Origin: Acidocella sp.
GTDB lineage: Bacteria > Pseudomonadota > Alphaproteobacteria > Acetobacterales > Acetobacteraceae
NCBI GenBank assembly: GCA_026224875.1
Contig: JAMFRU010000124.1
Span: forward strand, 1 to 35,727
DNA length: 35,727 nt
Direction of reading: 5' to 3'
Below are positions 8,924-15,909 of this stretch, one piece after another. The position numbers were made by a program, and so were the translations under genes. The notes beneath the pieces were generated by a model. It was given only the letters and a program-made list of their open reading frames with translations, made no database searches and had not been told where the DNA came from. Position 1 is the first letter of the stretch, and each line of letters starts with the position of its first letter.

Positions 8924-9469
8924 TCAAGGCCAGGCGACACGAACATCGTTCAGATCCCGACCCTGTACACGGGCAACCGCCAGCGCGCCGCCGGGGAGGG
9001 GCATGGCGCAGGGCGGGCGCGGCAGCCAGCAGCCGTGTACGGCGAGGCAGGCCGCCAGTTTGCGTACCGCCTCGGCCAAATGCCGGCGCGCCGTGCGGTC
9101 CAGGGCGAGCTTGTAGAGGTAGTTATCAAGCAGCGCCTCATCCCCTGCTTGTATTGCCGCAACCGCATGCAGCATCCGGTGCTCGTCCTTGGTCAGCCCC
9201 AGGCAGCCGGGCACGCCCAGTTGCATCGGGCGCGGGCTGCCCGCACCCGCCGGATGGTTGAAAATTTTGTCGAAATCCACGGCGATTCCGGCAAGCTCGC
9301 GCTCAATAATGGCCGGCTCGATTGTGGCTGATAGAGGGCAGCGCCACTGCGCTCCGCCGGCCCGCCTTAAGGCCCAGAGGGCGATTTCCTCCACCGCCGC
9401 GTGAGAAGCCGGGTTTCCCCGGGGTTTTTGGTTTTCATGTGCTTGTTGTGCTTGTTGTGCTTGTTGCAT
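8924..9469 (-). CDS. Unrecognised 181-residue protein
   Basis: I do not recognise this protein. It starts with three copies of Gln-Gln-Ala, then has a soluble, Ala-rich body. The central part, around residues 80-135, is predicted helical by eye and contains LTKDEHRMLHAVAAIQAGD followed by a Leu-rich helix, the sort of segment seen in small alpha-helical regulatory or scaffold proteins. There is no signal peptide, membrane segment or Cys cluster. GAGGG lies 9 bases before the ATG. A weak promoter (TTGCAA, 17 bases, TTAACT) and a 12-bp palindrome at 9496-9507 lie upstream. It is co-directional with adenine deaminase 68 bases downstream. Confidence 0.65.
   Translation of the reverse strand: MQQAQQAQQAHENQKPRGNPASHAAVEEIALWALRRAGGAQWRCPLSATIEPAIIERELAGIAVDFDKIFNHPAGAGSPRPMQLGVPGCLGLTKDEHRMLHAVAAIQAGDEALLDNYLYKLALDRTARRHLAEAVRKLAACLAVHGCWLPRPPCAMPLPGGALAVARVQGRDLNDVRVAWP
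9440..9466 (-). repeat. 9-bp tandem repeat, three copies, at an N-terminus
   Basis: The unit TGCTTGTTG (plus-strand reading) occurs three times without mismatch and abuts the start codon at 9467-9469. It encodes (Gln-Gln-Ala)x3 directly after the initiating methionine of the unrecognised protein. Copy number can change by slippage without breaking the frame. Confidence 0.9.
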
Positions 9470-9557
9470 GACTCGCGCCCTCGCCGTAACTGAGGGCAGT
9501 TAACTGCGAATAACTTTCAATTGCAACTAGAAAGACGCGGGCCGGCGAAGTTTATGC

Positions 9558-9602
9558 CAATATTTGGAGGCTCAGTATTCTGGGGGTCAATATTCCGGGG
9601 CA
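9558..9602. repeat. Three imperfect 15-bp direct repeats between genes
   Basis: Three units in exact 15-bp register (9558, 9573, 9588) share the core CA[A/G]TATT followed by a G-rich tail. They lie between the bfr terminator hairpin and the upstream region of the 181-residue protein, about 90-135 bases before its start codon. The spacing resembles iteron-like protein-binding sites, but the function is unknown. Confidence 0.6.
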
Positions 9603-9659
9603 AAAGAATGACGGAAAGCGGCCGCGCCCGAGGGGATTTTTTACAAGCCGGCGCAACAT

Positions 9660-9692
9660 GTTTCACCGCGGCACATACTGCCGCGGTGAAAC
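9660..9692 (-). terminator. Strong stem-loop after bfr
   Basis: A perfect 14-bp GC-rich stem (GTTTCACCGCGGCA, 9660-9673, pairing with 9679-9692) with a 5-nt loop lies 24 bases beyond the bfr stop codon. No U-tract follows on the minus strand, so it may act as a Rho-dependent or 3'-end-stabilising structure rather than a textbook intrinsic terminator. Confidence 0.6.
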
Positions 9693-9716
9693 AGACACGG
9701 AACATTTAACCTGGAA

Positions 9717-10205
9717 TCAGCTTTCCTGTTCCGGTGCGGAGGCCGCATTCAGCAGCGTATAGCGCTCGATGCCCACGAGCTTGATCAGGTCGAACTGCCG
9801 CTCCAGGAAGTCCACATGTTCTTCCTCGCTCTTGAGGATACGGTCGAGCAGATCGCGCGAAATATAATCCCGCACGCTTTCGCAATAGGCGATGCCTTCG
9901 CGCAATTCGCCGAGCGCGGTTTCTTCCAGATTCAAATCTGCCTTCAGAATTTCTTCAACCGTTTCACCGATCGCCAGCTGATTGAGCTTTTGCAAATTCG
10001 GCAGGCCGCCTAGAAACAGAACACGCTGGATCAGTTCATCCGCGTGCTTCATTTCGTCTATGGATTGATGATATTCGAATTTGCCGAGCTTGGTTACGCC
10101 CCAATGCTGCAAGATTCGCGCATGTAGAAAATATTGGTTAATCGCCGTTAGTTCGTTGGTGAGCGTATTGTTTAAATGCTCGATAACAACCGGATCGCGC
10201 AGCAT
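9717..10205 (-). CDS. bfr: Bacterioferritin
   Basis: This 162-residue heme-containing ferritin stores iron as a mineral inside a 24-subunit shell. All ferroxidase ligands are at the canonical numbers: E18, E51, H54, E94, E127 and H130. M52, the axial heme ligand that separates Bfr from FtnA and Dps, is also present in SIDEMKHAD. The protein is a few residues longer than E. coli Bfr through a C-terminal tail ending PEQES. The ATG at 10205 follows an AGGGGG Shine-Dalgarno at about 5 bases. It lies 104 bases downstream of bfd on the same strand, and the pair is probably co-transcribed from the promoter before bfd. The spacer contains a small 6-bp hairpin (10251-10265) that could modulate read-through. 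Confidence 0.97.
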   Translation of the reverse strand: MLRDPVVIEHLNNTLTNELTAINQYFLHARILQHWGVTKLGKFEYHQSIDEMKHADELIQRVLFLGGLPNLQKLNQLAIGETVEEILKADLNLEETALGELREGIAYCESVRDYISRDLLDRILKSEEEHVDFLERQFDLIKLVGIERYTLLNAASAPEQES

Positions 10206-10309
10206 GGAATCCCCCTATGCATATCTACGGCGACAGCATATATGGAACCAGCCACCGAAGGTGGCAATAGCGGCGTTAGAAGCGCGTCCCCAACCCTAGC
10301 ATTCCGTGT

Positions 10310-10495
10310 CTAGCACGCCGCTTCCTGGCTCCGGCCGTGGTCGCGCAGCAGCTCCGTTACCAGCGAGATGCATTTGCCGCATTTGGAACGGCAGCCGCAG
10401 GCGGCATACACATCCTCTGGGCATTGGCTCTGGCTCGTGGCGATGGCGTCTTTGAGCTTGCGGTCGGTTAAGGCGTTGCAAATGCAGATATACAC
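10310..10495 (-). CDS. bfd: Bacterioferritin-associated [2Fe-2S] ferredoxin
   Basis: The 61-residue protein delivers electrons to bacterioferritin heme so that stored Fe3+ is reduced and released. The four cluster cysteines are C4, C6, C39 and C42 (CxC, 32 residues, CxxC), the signature of the BFD-like fold. Extra cysteines at 25, 33, 35 and 61 are not cluster ligands in the family. It starts with GTG at 10495, preceded by AAAGGAAA at a good distance. A well-formed promoter with an overlapping inverted repeat lies directly upstream. bfr follows on the same strand, the usual bfd-bfr arrangement. A shifted reading frame of similar length over the same bases is a shadow. Confidence 0.93.
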   Translation of the reverse strand: MYICICNALTDRKLKDAIATSQSQCPEDVYAACGCRSKCGKCISLVTELLRDHGRSQEAAC

Positions 10496-10520
10496 GGGCG
10501 TTTCCTTTATTCGTGATGCT

Positions 10521-10549
10521 GTATTAGCCTAGATGCGACTAACTCGCAA
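10521..10549 (-). promoter_or_regulatory. bfd promoter with candidate iron-responsive operator
   Basis: On the minus strand a -35 TTGCGA (10549-10544), a 17-base spacer and a -10 TAATAC (10526-10521) predict a transcript starting about 20 bases before the bfd GTG. The inverted repeat TGCGA-N5-TCGCA (10534-10548) covers the -35, where repressors of the Fur/Irr type bind. A second palindrome, AATCGCGATT (10548-10557), adjoins it. The regulator is inferred from gene function, not seen. Confidence 0.55.
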
Positions 10550-10614
10550 TCGCGATTCTGCATTTGCGCCATGTTTTTCGGATTATTGATCGGTTAAGGA
10601 AGCTCACAGGCACC

Positions 10615-10636
10615 TCTGACGCCAAAACGCGTCAGA
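10615..10636 (-). terminator. Stem-loop closing the sulfotransferase operon
   Basis: A perfect 8-bp stem (TCTGACGC pairing with GCGTCAGA) with a 6-nt loop begins three bases after the stop codon of the SDR-like gene on the minus strand. No U-tract follows. It is the likely 3' end of the three-gene message and separates it from bfd. Confidence 0.45.
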
Positions 10637-10639
10637 ACC

Positions 10640-11386
10640 TCAGCAGTTCAGGCCACCGTTGATACTGATGATCTGCCCGGTGATTTTGCCGGCACCAGGC
10701 CCGCAGAGAAATAAAACCAGCGGGGCGATGTCTTGCGGGGTGGGCAAGCCGAGTCCGGCCCGTTGCCCCGCCGTTTCGCCGCGCCCGCTGGCGGCGTGGC
10801 GCTCGAACACCGGGGTGTCGCGTACATAGCTTGGCGAGACGCAGTGTACGCGCACACCGTCGCGCGCGGTTTCCATCGCCAGATTACGCACGAACGCCAT
10901 GATGCCGCCGAACACGCCGGAGATGATGGATTGGCGAGGTGCTGCAAAGCGCCCCGCATCCGAGGCAAAGGCGATGATGGTGCCACCTTGTCTGGCCAGA
11001 TGCGGGAGGGCGGCGAAGCAGAGCTGCTCGAACACGCCGAGGATATATTGCGCCGTGAGGCCGAAGTTTTGCGGGGTGGTTTTGGCGAAGAAACCGCTGG
11101 TGCCGGGGGCGCCGGTGATGGCGCAATGGATGACGGCGTCGAGCCGGCCGGTCTGTGCCGTTACCGTCTCAACCACGGATTCAATGACGCCCGGTTCGCG
11201 GAAATCGCCCGGTACGGCGATCAGCACCGCCCCGGGGGTTTGGGCGTGCAGTTTTTCGATTGCCGCCGCTACTGTTTCGGGCCTGGAGCCATGCACCGCC
11301 ACCACGGCGCCGGCGGCGATGGCCTGGGCGGCGATTTCGAAGCCGATGCCGCCGGTGGCACCGGTGATCAGATAAGCTGGGGTCAT
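10640..11386 (-). CDS. SDR-family protein lacking the catalytic Tyr/Lys
   Basis: The 248-residue protein has the short-chain dehydrogenase fold: an N-terminal glycine-rich nucleotide-binding motif (TGATGGIG, residues 9-16), the central strands, a catalytic-position serine S142 (FASDAG), and the C-terminal ITGQIISINGG that closes most SDRs. The YxxxK pair expected at 155 and 159 is Ile155 and Phe159 (QSIISGVFGG), and the structural NNAG motif reads HCAI. Classical hydride-transfer catalysis is therefore unlikely; the protein may bind a nucleotide without reducing, or use other chemistry. I choose the ATG at 11386 because it gives the standard SDR N-terminus and overlaps the upstream stop by 4 bases (ATGA). 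It is the third gene of the sulfotransferase operon. Confidence 0.85.
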   Translation of the reverse strand: MTPAYLITGATGGIGFEIAAQAIAAGAVVAVHGSRPETVAAAIEKLHAQTPGAVLIAVPGDFREPGVIESVVETVTAQTGRLDAVIHCAITGAPGTSGFFAKTTPQNFGLTAQYILGVFEQLCFAALPHLARQGGTIIAFASDAGRFAAPRQSIISGVFGGIMAFVRNLAMETARDGVRVHCVSPSYVRDTPVFERHAASGRGETAGQRAGLGLPTPQDIAPLVLFLCGPGAGKITGQIISINGGLNC

Positions 11387-12393
11387 ATGATGGGGCCTTT
11401 GAGCGTGGTTACGGGGATGGGTACTTCGCGCGCGTCGATGATGCGGCAGATGAGCGCCCCACGGCGGCGGCCGAGTGTGTCGATCTGGTTGGGTGCATCG
11501 CCCCGGCCATCCGGCCCTATGGCGATGCGGATGCTGCCATCTGGTGCGGTGATGCAGGCATGGTTGCCGGTGCCAGCACCAGGCAGGGATTCGCACCAGT
11601 GGTTGTAGGCGTGCAGCGACCAGTAGCCGGGAATGCCCGCCGGCATGGTCACCTCCAGCCATTGCCCTTCGGCCAGATTGTAGGAGCCCAAATAATAGAT
11701 GGTGTCGGGATCGCCCTGTACCCTCTGCTGCATGGCTGGCGTTTCGGGATGGAAGCGGTTTTTCGCGGCGCTGGTGACTTCACTCCATTCCAGGAACTGC
11801 CGGATTGAGCTGGTAAGGCTGCGCGCTACCTGCGCCAGAGCGGCCGTGGTGCTGCCTTGGGCTAGGGTGAGGTCCCGTACCGGTGGAGCGCCGTGCAGAA
11901 CGAGGCGGGCGGGAGGAGCAGACGGGTCGCGGTGCAATATGCGGATCATCAGCACGCGCGCGCCTGGGAGGATTTGGAGGGTGCCGGGGCCAGTCACGTC
12001 AGCTGCTATATCGAGCAAAAAATGCCCGTCTGCTGTATTGCGATCACAGGCGGCATAGGCGGAAATCTCGGCTGAACCGCCGGCGCCAAAACTGTACAGA
12101 CCAATGCCGGCGCGCTCTGAGCCGTTCAGCCAGCCCTCAAGCCGGTAACGCCCGGCCGGGTTGATGCCTGCGTGCAGCATGCGGTAATCGGGATTCGGGC
12201 CGCCGCGCGTTGGTAAGGCGCGGGTCAAACCGTCCTCTGTCAGCACATGGGTTAAAAACGCGTCGTTAAGGCAGGTGGCAAGCACGCGCATGACATAGGC
12301 TTCGCCTTCGGCCGCCGTTGCGGCATCGGGTGCGGCCGTGGCGATTTCAGATTGTGCCGCTGCCACCGCGGTATTTACCGTTTCCCATCCCAT
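11383..12393 (-). CDS. DUF1214-like protein of the sulfotransferase operon
   Basis: The 336-residue soluble protein has no signal peptide. The C-terminal third (about residues 225-330) resembles DUF1214: YYLGSYNLAEGQ, then a strand-rich stretch with GYWSLHAYNHWCES and a closing segment. The middle (residues 70-170) contains a separate beta-rich part with PDYRMLHAGINPAGRYRLEG. No catalytic residues are known for this family. The start is either ATG 12393, which shares its A with the upstream TGA (TGATG), or the GTG one codon earlier (12396), giving a 4-base overlap. Both arrangements imply translational coupling. DUF1214-like genes are known next to sulfotransferase and SDR genes in other bacteria, which supports a shared but undefined pathway; the domain assignment is from memory of the motif. 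Confidence 0.7.
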   Translation of the reverse strand: MGWETVNTAVAAAQSEIATAAPDAATAAEGEAYVMRVLATCLNDAFLTHVLTEDGLTRALPTRGGPNPDYRMLHAGINPAGRYRLEGWLNGSERAGIGLYSFGAGGSAEISAYAACDRNTADGHFLLDIAADVTGPGTLQILPGARVLMIRILHRDPSAPPARLVLHGAPPVRDLTLAQGSTTAALAQVARSLTSSIRQFLEWSEVTSAAKNRFHPETPAMQQRVQGDPDTIYYLGSYNLAEGQWLEVTMPAGIPGYWSLHAYNHWCESLPGAGTGNHACITAPDGSIRIAIGPDGRGDAPNQIDTLGRRRGALICRIIDAREVPIPVTTLKGPII

Positions 12394-13565
12394 CACGCGG
12401 CAATCCGCGCCAGGCCAGCGCGCTCGCGCGGGATGTTGAAGCGGCGCATATAGGGGGCGAATCGTTCAGCCACGGCGGCGTCAACCAGCCCCCATTGCTC
12501 CAGCGTGTACTCGTTACGGCCGCGCGCATTCTTGGGGTTGGCGCGGTGCCACGCGCCCACCGCCTCGGCGATGTCATCCGGCGTTTTTATGCCGATGCCG
12601 GCGTGGATGCGGCGCATCTGCCCTACCGGGTCGGCGACGAGTGCGTAATAATCGACATGCACCACGCGCCCGCCGAGCGGTCCGTGGTCGAATGCCATGA
12701 TCCGGTCGATATGGCGCTGGACGAAATGCAGCATGTCCCGGCCCACAATGGCGGGGTCCACTTTGCTCATGCGCATGCCACGCAGGCTGAAGGTCATCTT
12801 CGCGATGGAGGCCAGGGTCTGTACCGGGTCGCGATGTGTCATCACGAAACGCGCATCGGGGTAAACGGTCAGAATCTCGTTCATCGCGATGACGTGGTTG
12901 GGGTATTTCAGCGCCCAGGGTTTGGCGGGGGATTTCCATTGCAGAAGCTGTAGCTGGCGCTTGTGGATTTTATAGGCCTCCACCAGATCCAGCCCGTCCA
13001 GGATATGGTCAAAATACGATGGAACCTGGAACAGATTTTGCAACCCGGCGGCACCGTAACTCTGCTGCAGGAAGGCGTGGCATTCATCGGAGCCGTCCTG
13101 GTCGTAGAGATGCTGTGCGTCGAACCCTTCAAAGGTGGGATGTTCACGGCGGTGCCGCTCCGCCCATTCGGCCTTGCGCTGGCGGGCCGATGCGGGGTTA
13201 AAACCCGGCGGCGGGTTGGGCGCGGAACTTTCCCAGGTGCGGATCAGCCGGAAACGCGCGTCACGGTCGAACAGATACTGGAAATAGGTGGTGCCGGAGC
13301 GCGGCAGGCCCATGAGGAAGACCGGCGCCTCGATCGCCTCATCGGCGATTTCCGGATGGTTTTGCGCCCATTTCAGGCCGTCCAGCCGGTTCACTGTGTC
13401 GAAGCTGAAATGCCGGCGGGTGCGTTCTTCGCCTTCCGTGGATAAATTGCCCTCGCGGTTGAGCGCTTCGACCAGACGCGCGAGATTTGCACCTGCTGTG
13501 GGGTCGGTATCCGCGATGCCGGCGTTGTTTTCGGCTGCGGCGATAATGGCAGCTGCGTTGAGCAT
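12393..13565 (-). CDS. PAPS-dependent sulfotransferase family protein
   Basis: The 390-residue protein is of the bacterial Sulfotransfer family, which moves sulfate from PAPS to a hydroxyl or amine. The 5'-phosphosulfate loop is clear (GLPRSGTTYFQYL, residues 86-98), as is the 3'-phosphate-binding segment (THRDPVQTLAS, 243-253). An upstream all-helical region (1-75) is typical of the long bacterial members. WALKYPNHV (217-225) is the third conserved block. It starts with ATG 13565 after AGGGGAAG. It is the first gene of a coupled operon with the DUF1214-like and SDR-like genes. The acceptor is unknown; no carrier protein, polyketide or lipid gene lies nearby to suggest one. Some family members do not transfer sulfate, so activity is likely but not certain. 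Confidence 0.88.
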   Translation of the reverse strand: MLNAAAIIAAAENNAGIADTDPTAGANLARLVEALNREGNLSTEGEERTRRHFSFDTVNRLDGLKWAQNHPEIADEAIEAPVFLMGLPRSGTTYFQYLFDRDARFRLIRTWESSAPNPPPGFNPASARQRKAEWAERHRREHPTFEGFDAQHLYDQDGSDECHAFLQQSYGAAGLQNLFQVPSYFDHILDGLDLVEAYKIHKRQLQLLQWKSPAKPWALKYPNHVIAMNEILTVYPDARFVMTHRDPVQTLASIAKMTFSLRGMRMSKVDPAIVGRDMLHFVQRHIDRIMAFDHGPLGGRVVHVDYYALVADPVGQMRRIHAGIGIKTPDDIAEAVGAWHRANPKNARGRNEYTLEQWGLVDAAVAERFAPYMRRFNIPRERAGLARIAA

Positions 13566-13613
13566 TTTCTTCCCCTAGCCGGCGCCATTTGCCTGGCGCT
13601 TTTGATGTGGGTG

Positions 13614-13643
13614 ACTATATTCGGCTATAATCGAATATGTCAA
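13614..13643 (-). promoter_or_regulatory. Sulfotransferase operon promoter with operator in the spacer
   Basis: On the minus strand a perfect -35 TTGACA (13643-13638) is followed by an 18-base spacer and a -10 TATAGT (13619-13614). An inverted repeat ATATTCG-N8-CGAATAT (13617-13638) fills the spacer and touches both boxes, a typical site for TetR- or MarR-type repressors. The predicted start is about 40 bases before the gene. A 6-bp hairpin (13582-13599) lies in the leader just before the Shine-Dalgarno. Confidence 0.6.
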
Positions 13644-13683
13644 ACCACGTGCACGGGCAGGCGGTTTTTTGAACGCGGCCGCC

Positions 13684-14616
13684 CTAAAACACCGACCAGC
13701 CTGTGAGTGCCGCCAGCCGTTCCAGGGCCATCTGCCCGACCAGCGAATTGCCCGCGGCGTTCAGGCCCGGCGACCATACGGCGATGGAGGCTTTGCCTGG
13801 TGCAATGGCCAGAATCCCGCCGCCTACGCCGCTTTTGCCGGGCAGGCCGACGCGGAAGGCGACGTCACCCGAGGCATCGTAATGGCCGCAGGTCATCATG
13901 ATGGCGTTCATGCGCCGGGCGCGGGTTGGGGTGGTTACCCGCGCGTGGGTTAGCGGGTCCACCCCGGCGTGGGCGAGAAACAGCCCGGCGCGGGCGAGCT
14001 GGCGGCAGTTCATGGCCAAAGCGCATTGGTTGAAATAGGCGGTTAACACGTCCGGCACGGCGCTGTGCAGATTGTTGTTGGCGCGCAGGAAGTTAGCGAG
14101 GCTGGCATTGCGGAAGCCGGTCTGGCCCTCCGATTCCGCGACCTCTGGGTCGATGCCGATGCTGGCATCATCGGCCAGGCCGCGCATGAAGGCTACGATA
14201 TCGGCGACGAGTGCTGCTGGTTCACCGCCTGCCAGCAATGCGTCGGTAACCGCCAGCGCGCCGGCATTGATGAGCGGGTTGCGCGGGATACCCTTCTCCT
14301 GTTCCAGCTGCACGATGGAGTTGAAACTTGAGCCCGAAGGCTCGTGCCCGACCCGCTTCCATAACGCGCCGCCGAGCTTTTCCAGCGCCATGGTGAGGGT
14401 GAATACTTTCGAGATGCTCTGGATGGAAAACAAAGTCTCGGACTCGCCTGCTGCGGCCGTTTGCCCATCGCAGGTGATGACCGCCAGGCCGAAATGCTTC
14501 GGGTTGACCCGCGCCAGTGCGGGGATGTAGTCGGCGACATGGCCACGGCCGAAATGCGGTGCCATGTCGTGGTAGACGGCGGCGACGATCTCGGCGAGGC
14601 TACTGTGCTCTCCCAT
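13684..14616 (-). CDS. glsA: Glutaminase
   Basis: The 310-residue serine-type glutaminase converts glutamine to glutamate and ammonia. The beta-lactamase-like catalytic motif SxxK is S67-I-S-K70 in [18 protein letters not shown] and [14 protein letters not shown] are further conserved family blocks. The ATG at 14616 fits the family length (about 308), the typical N-terminus, and an AGGAG Shine-Dalgarno seven bases upstream; longer in-frame extensions to 14766 would run into the neighbouring divergent gene. It is divergent from the Anbu peptidase across 92 bases. In acidophilic or acid-tolerant bacteria glutaminase can aid acid resistance through ammonia, but nothing here proves that role. Confidence 0.93.
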   Translation of the reverse strand: MGEHSSLAEIVAAVYHDMAPHFGRGHVADYIPALARVNPKHFGLAVITCDGQTAAAGESETLFSIQSISKVFTLTMALEKLGGALWKRVGHEPSGSSFNSIVQLEQEKGIPRNPLINAGALAVTDALLAGGEPAALVADIVAFMRGLADDASIGIDPEVAESEGQTGFRNASLANFLRANNNLHSAVPDVLTAYFNQCALAMNCRQLARAGLFLAHAGVDPLTHARVTTPTRARRMNAIMMTCGHYDASGDVAFRVGLPGKSGVGGGILAIAPGKASIAVWSPGLNAAGNSLVGQMALERLAALTGWSVF

Positions 14617-14708
14617 GTGGGGCTCCTGGCTTTTTTGCCACCGTTGGCCCATCTTCGCGGCAAAGTCGATCTCTGGGCGCAAGCTCTGACCGTAAAAGAG
14701 GAAACGCA

Positions 14709-15452
14709 GTGACTTATTGCCTTGGAATTCTTCTGCCATCCGGTCTGGTGATGGCCGCCGATTCACGCTCCAATGCTGGTGTGGACCAGATCGCCCGGGT
14801 GCATAAAATGGCGCTGATCGAGCGGCCGGGCAACTGCGTGATCTCGATCCTCTCGGCCGGCAATCTTGGCACCACGCAATCGGTTGTGACCAGCCTGCGG
14901 GAAGCAGCGGGCTCGGGCGATCTCAACCATGATGTATTTACCGCCCGGACGATGTTCGATGTGGCGCAGATGCTCGGCAATAAACTGCGCGAGGTGATCG
15001 GGCATGAGGGCAATTTCGTGCAGCCTTATGGCGACCCGAATGCCAGTTTTCTCGTGGGCGGGCAGATTGCCGGTGAGGCGCCGCGGCTGTTCGAGATTTA
15101 TTCGGCGGGCAATTTTATCGAAGCGTCGGACCGGGCGAATTTTCTGCAGATTGGCGAGACCAAATACGGCAAGCCGATTCTCGACCGTGCGTTGACGAAC
15201 GAAACATCACTGGACGATGCCGCGAAGCTGACTTTGCTTTCATTCGATGCGACTATTCGCAGCAATCTATCCGTGGGAACGCCGATCGATATTTTCCGGT
15301 ACGCAACGGATAGTTTTTCCGTGGCGGATTATGCCACGCTGGAGGATCGTAACCAATATTGGCGTACATTACGCCATGGTTTTATGGACGGGCTATCCAG
15401 CCTCATCGCGCAACTGCCGCCGCCGCCGGCGGTGTGGAACCAGGAGGGCTGA
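14709..15452 (+). CDS. Anbu proteasome-type peptidase homologue
   Basis: The 247-residue protein matches the COG3484/Anbu family, bacterial relatives of HslV and proteasome beta subunits. The GTG start at 14709 is chosen because it places threonine at position 2, exposed as the N-terminal nucleophile after methionine removal ([11 protein letters not shown]). The expected partners follow at D17 (AADSR) and K32 (VHKM), numbering from that threonine; the longer reading frame upstream would bury it. An AGAGG Shine-Dalgarno lies at good spacing. Anbu usually sits in an operon with a transglutaminase-like protein, an alpha-E protein (DUF403) and a circularly permuted ATP-grasp protein; none is present here. 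It converges on the small secreted protein with 5 bases between the stops. Confidence 0.9.
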   Translation: MTYCLGILLPSGLVMAADSRSNAGVDQIARVHKMALIERPGNCVISILSAGNLGTTQSVVTSLREAAGSGDLNHDVFTARTMFDVAQMLGNKLREVIGHEGNFVQPYGDPNASFLVGGQIAGEAPRLFEIYSAGNFIEASDRANFLQIGETKYGKPILDRALTNETSLDDAAKLTLLSFDATIRSNLSVGTPIDIFRYATDSFSVADYATLEDRNQYWRTLRHGFMDGLSSLIAQLPPPPAVWNQEG

Positions 15453-15457
15453 TGGGC

Positions 15458-15838
15458 TTACTGGCGTGTTGCGGTGAAATTTCCATCGTGGCCGCTGGCC
15501 GTTACGGTTCCCGCCATGTTGTTGCCGGTGAGCGTGCCGGCGTAATCGATGTCGAAATTGAACATCATGTAGCTGGCCTTGTAGCTCCACATTACCTGGG
15601 TGCCGCTGACGCTGAATTTGGTGAGGATGTGGCGCTTGCCGGTTTTCGTCTCAACACAAATACCGCCGGGCGTGGTACTTGGGGGCGTAAACTGGCAGTC
15701 GAGCGCGAAGTCGTGGCCGCTGACGCTGCCGGTTACATGCCAGGGCCCCGCAACCTGCGCCGCGGCGGGCGAGACCAGCAGGACGAAACACAGCACTAGG
15801 CCGGACAGCAGGGGTTTCATGCGAGCTTTCATGAGCAC
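15458..15838 (-). CDS. Small secreted protein, beta-rich
   Basis: The 126-residue protein has a clear Sec signal peptide (KARMKPLLSGLVLCFVLL, cleavage probably after PAAA) and a mature part of about 98 residues made of alternating strands. Two cysteines, in LDCQ and GICV, could form a disulfide. The C-terminal half reads like a small beta-barrel, with the ending DYAGTLTGNNMAGTV and then a strand. The start may be GTG 15838 (Shine-Dalgarno AAGGAG 5 bases away) or ATG 15832 (11 bases away); both keep the signal peptide. I do not know the family. Its pattern resembles the cytosolic 99-residue protein at 34412-34711. Confidence 0.7.
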   Translation of the reverse strand: MLMKARMKPLLSGLVLCFVLLVSPAAAQVAGPWHVTGSVSGHDFALDCQFTPPSTTPGGICVETKTGKRHILTKFSVSGTQVMWSYKASYMMFNFDIDYAGTLTGNNMAGTVTASGHDGNFTATRQ

Positions 15839-15909
15839 GGTGTCTCCTTGGTGATGATGGCACCGGCTGGCCGGCGCTGCAGTGTAACACGATATTTCAG
15901 GAGCCAGAA

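Noticed and set aside
11387-11662. Upstream extension of the SDR-like protein to a 340-residue form
   Set aside because: The extra 92 residues overlap the DUF1214-like gene in another frame, are His/Arg/Pro-rich, and precede the standard SDR N-terminus that begins at the coupled ATG 11386.
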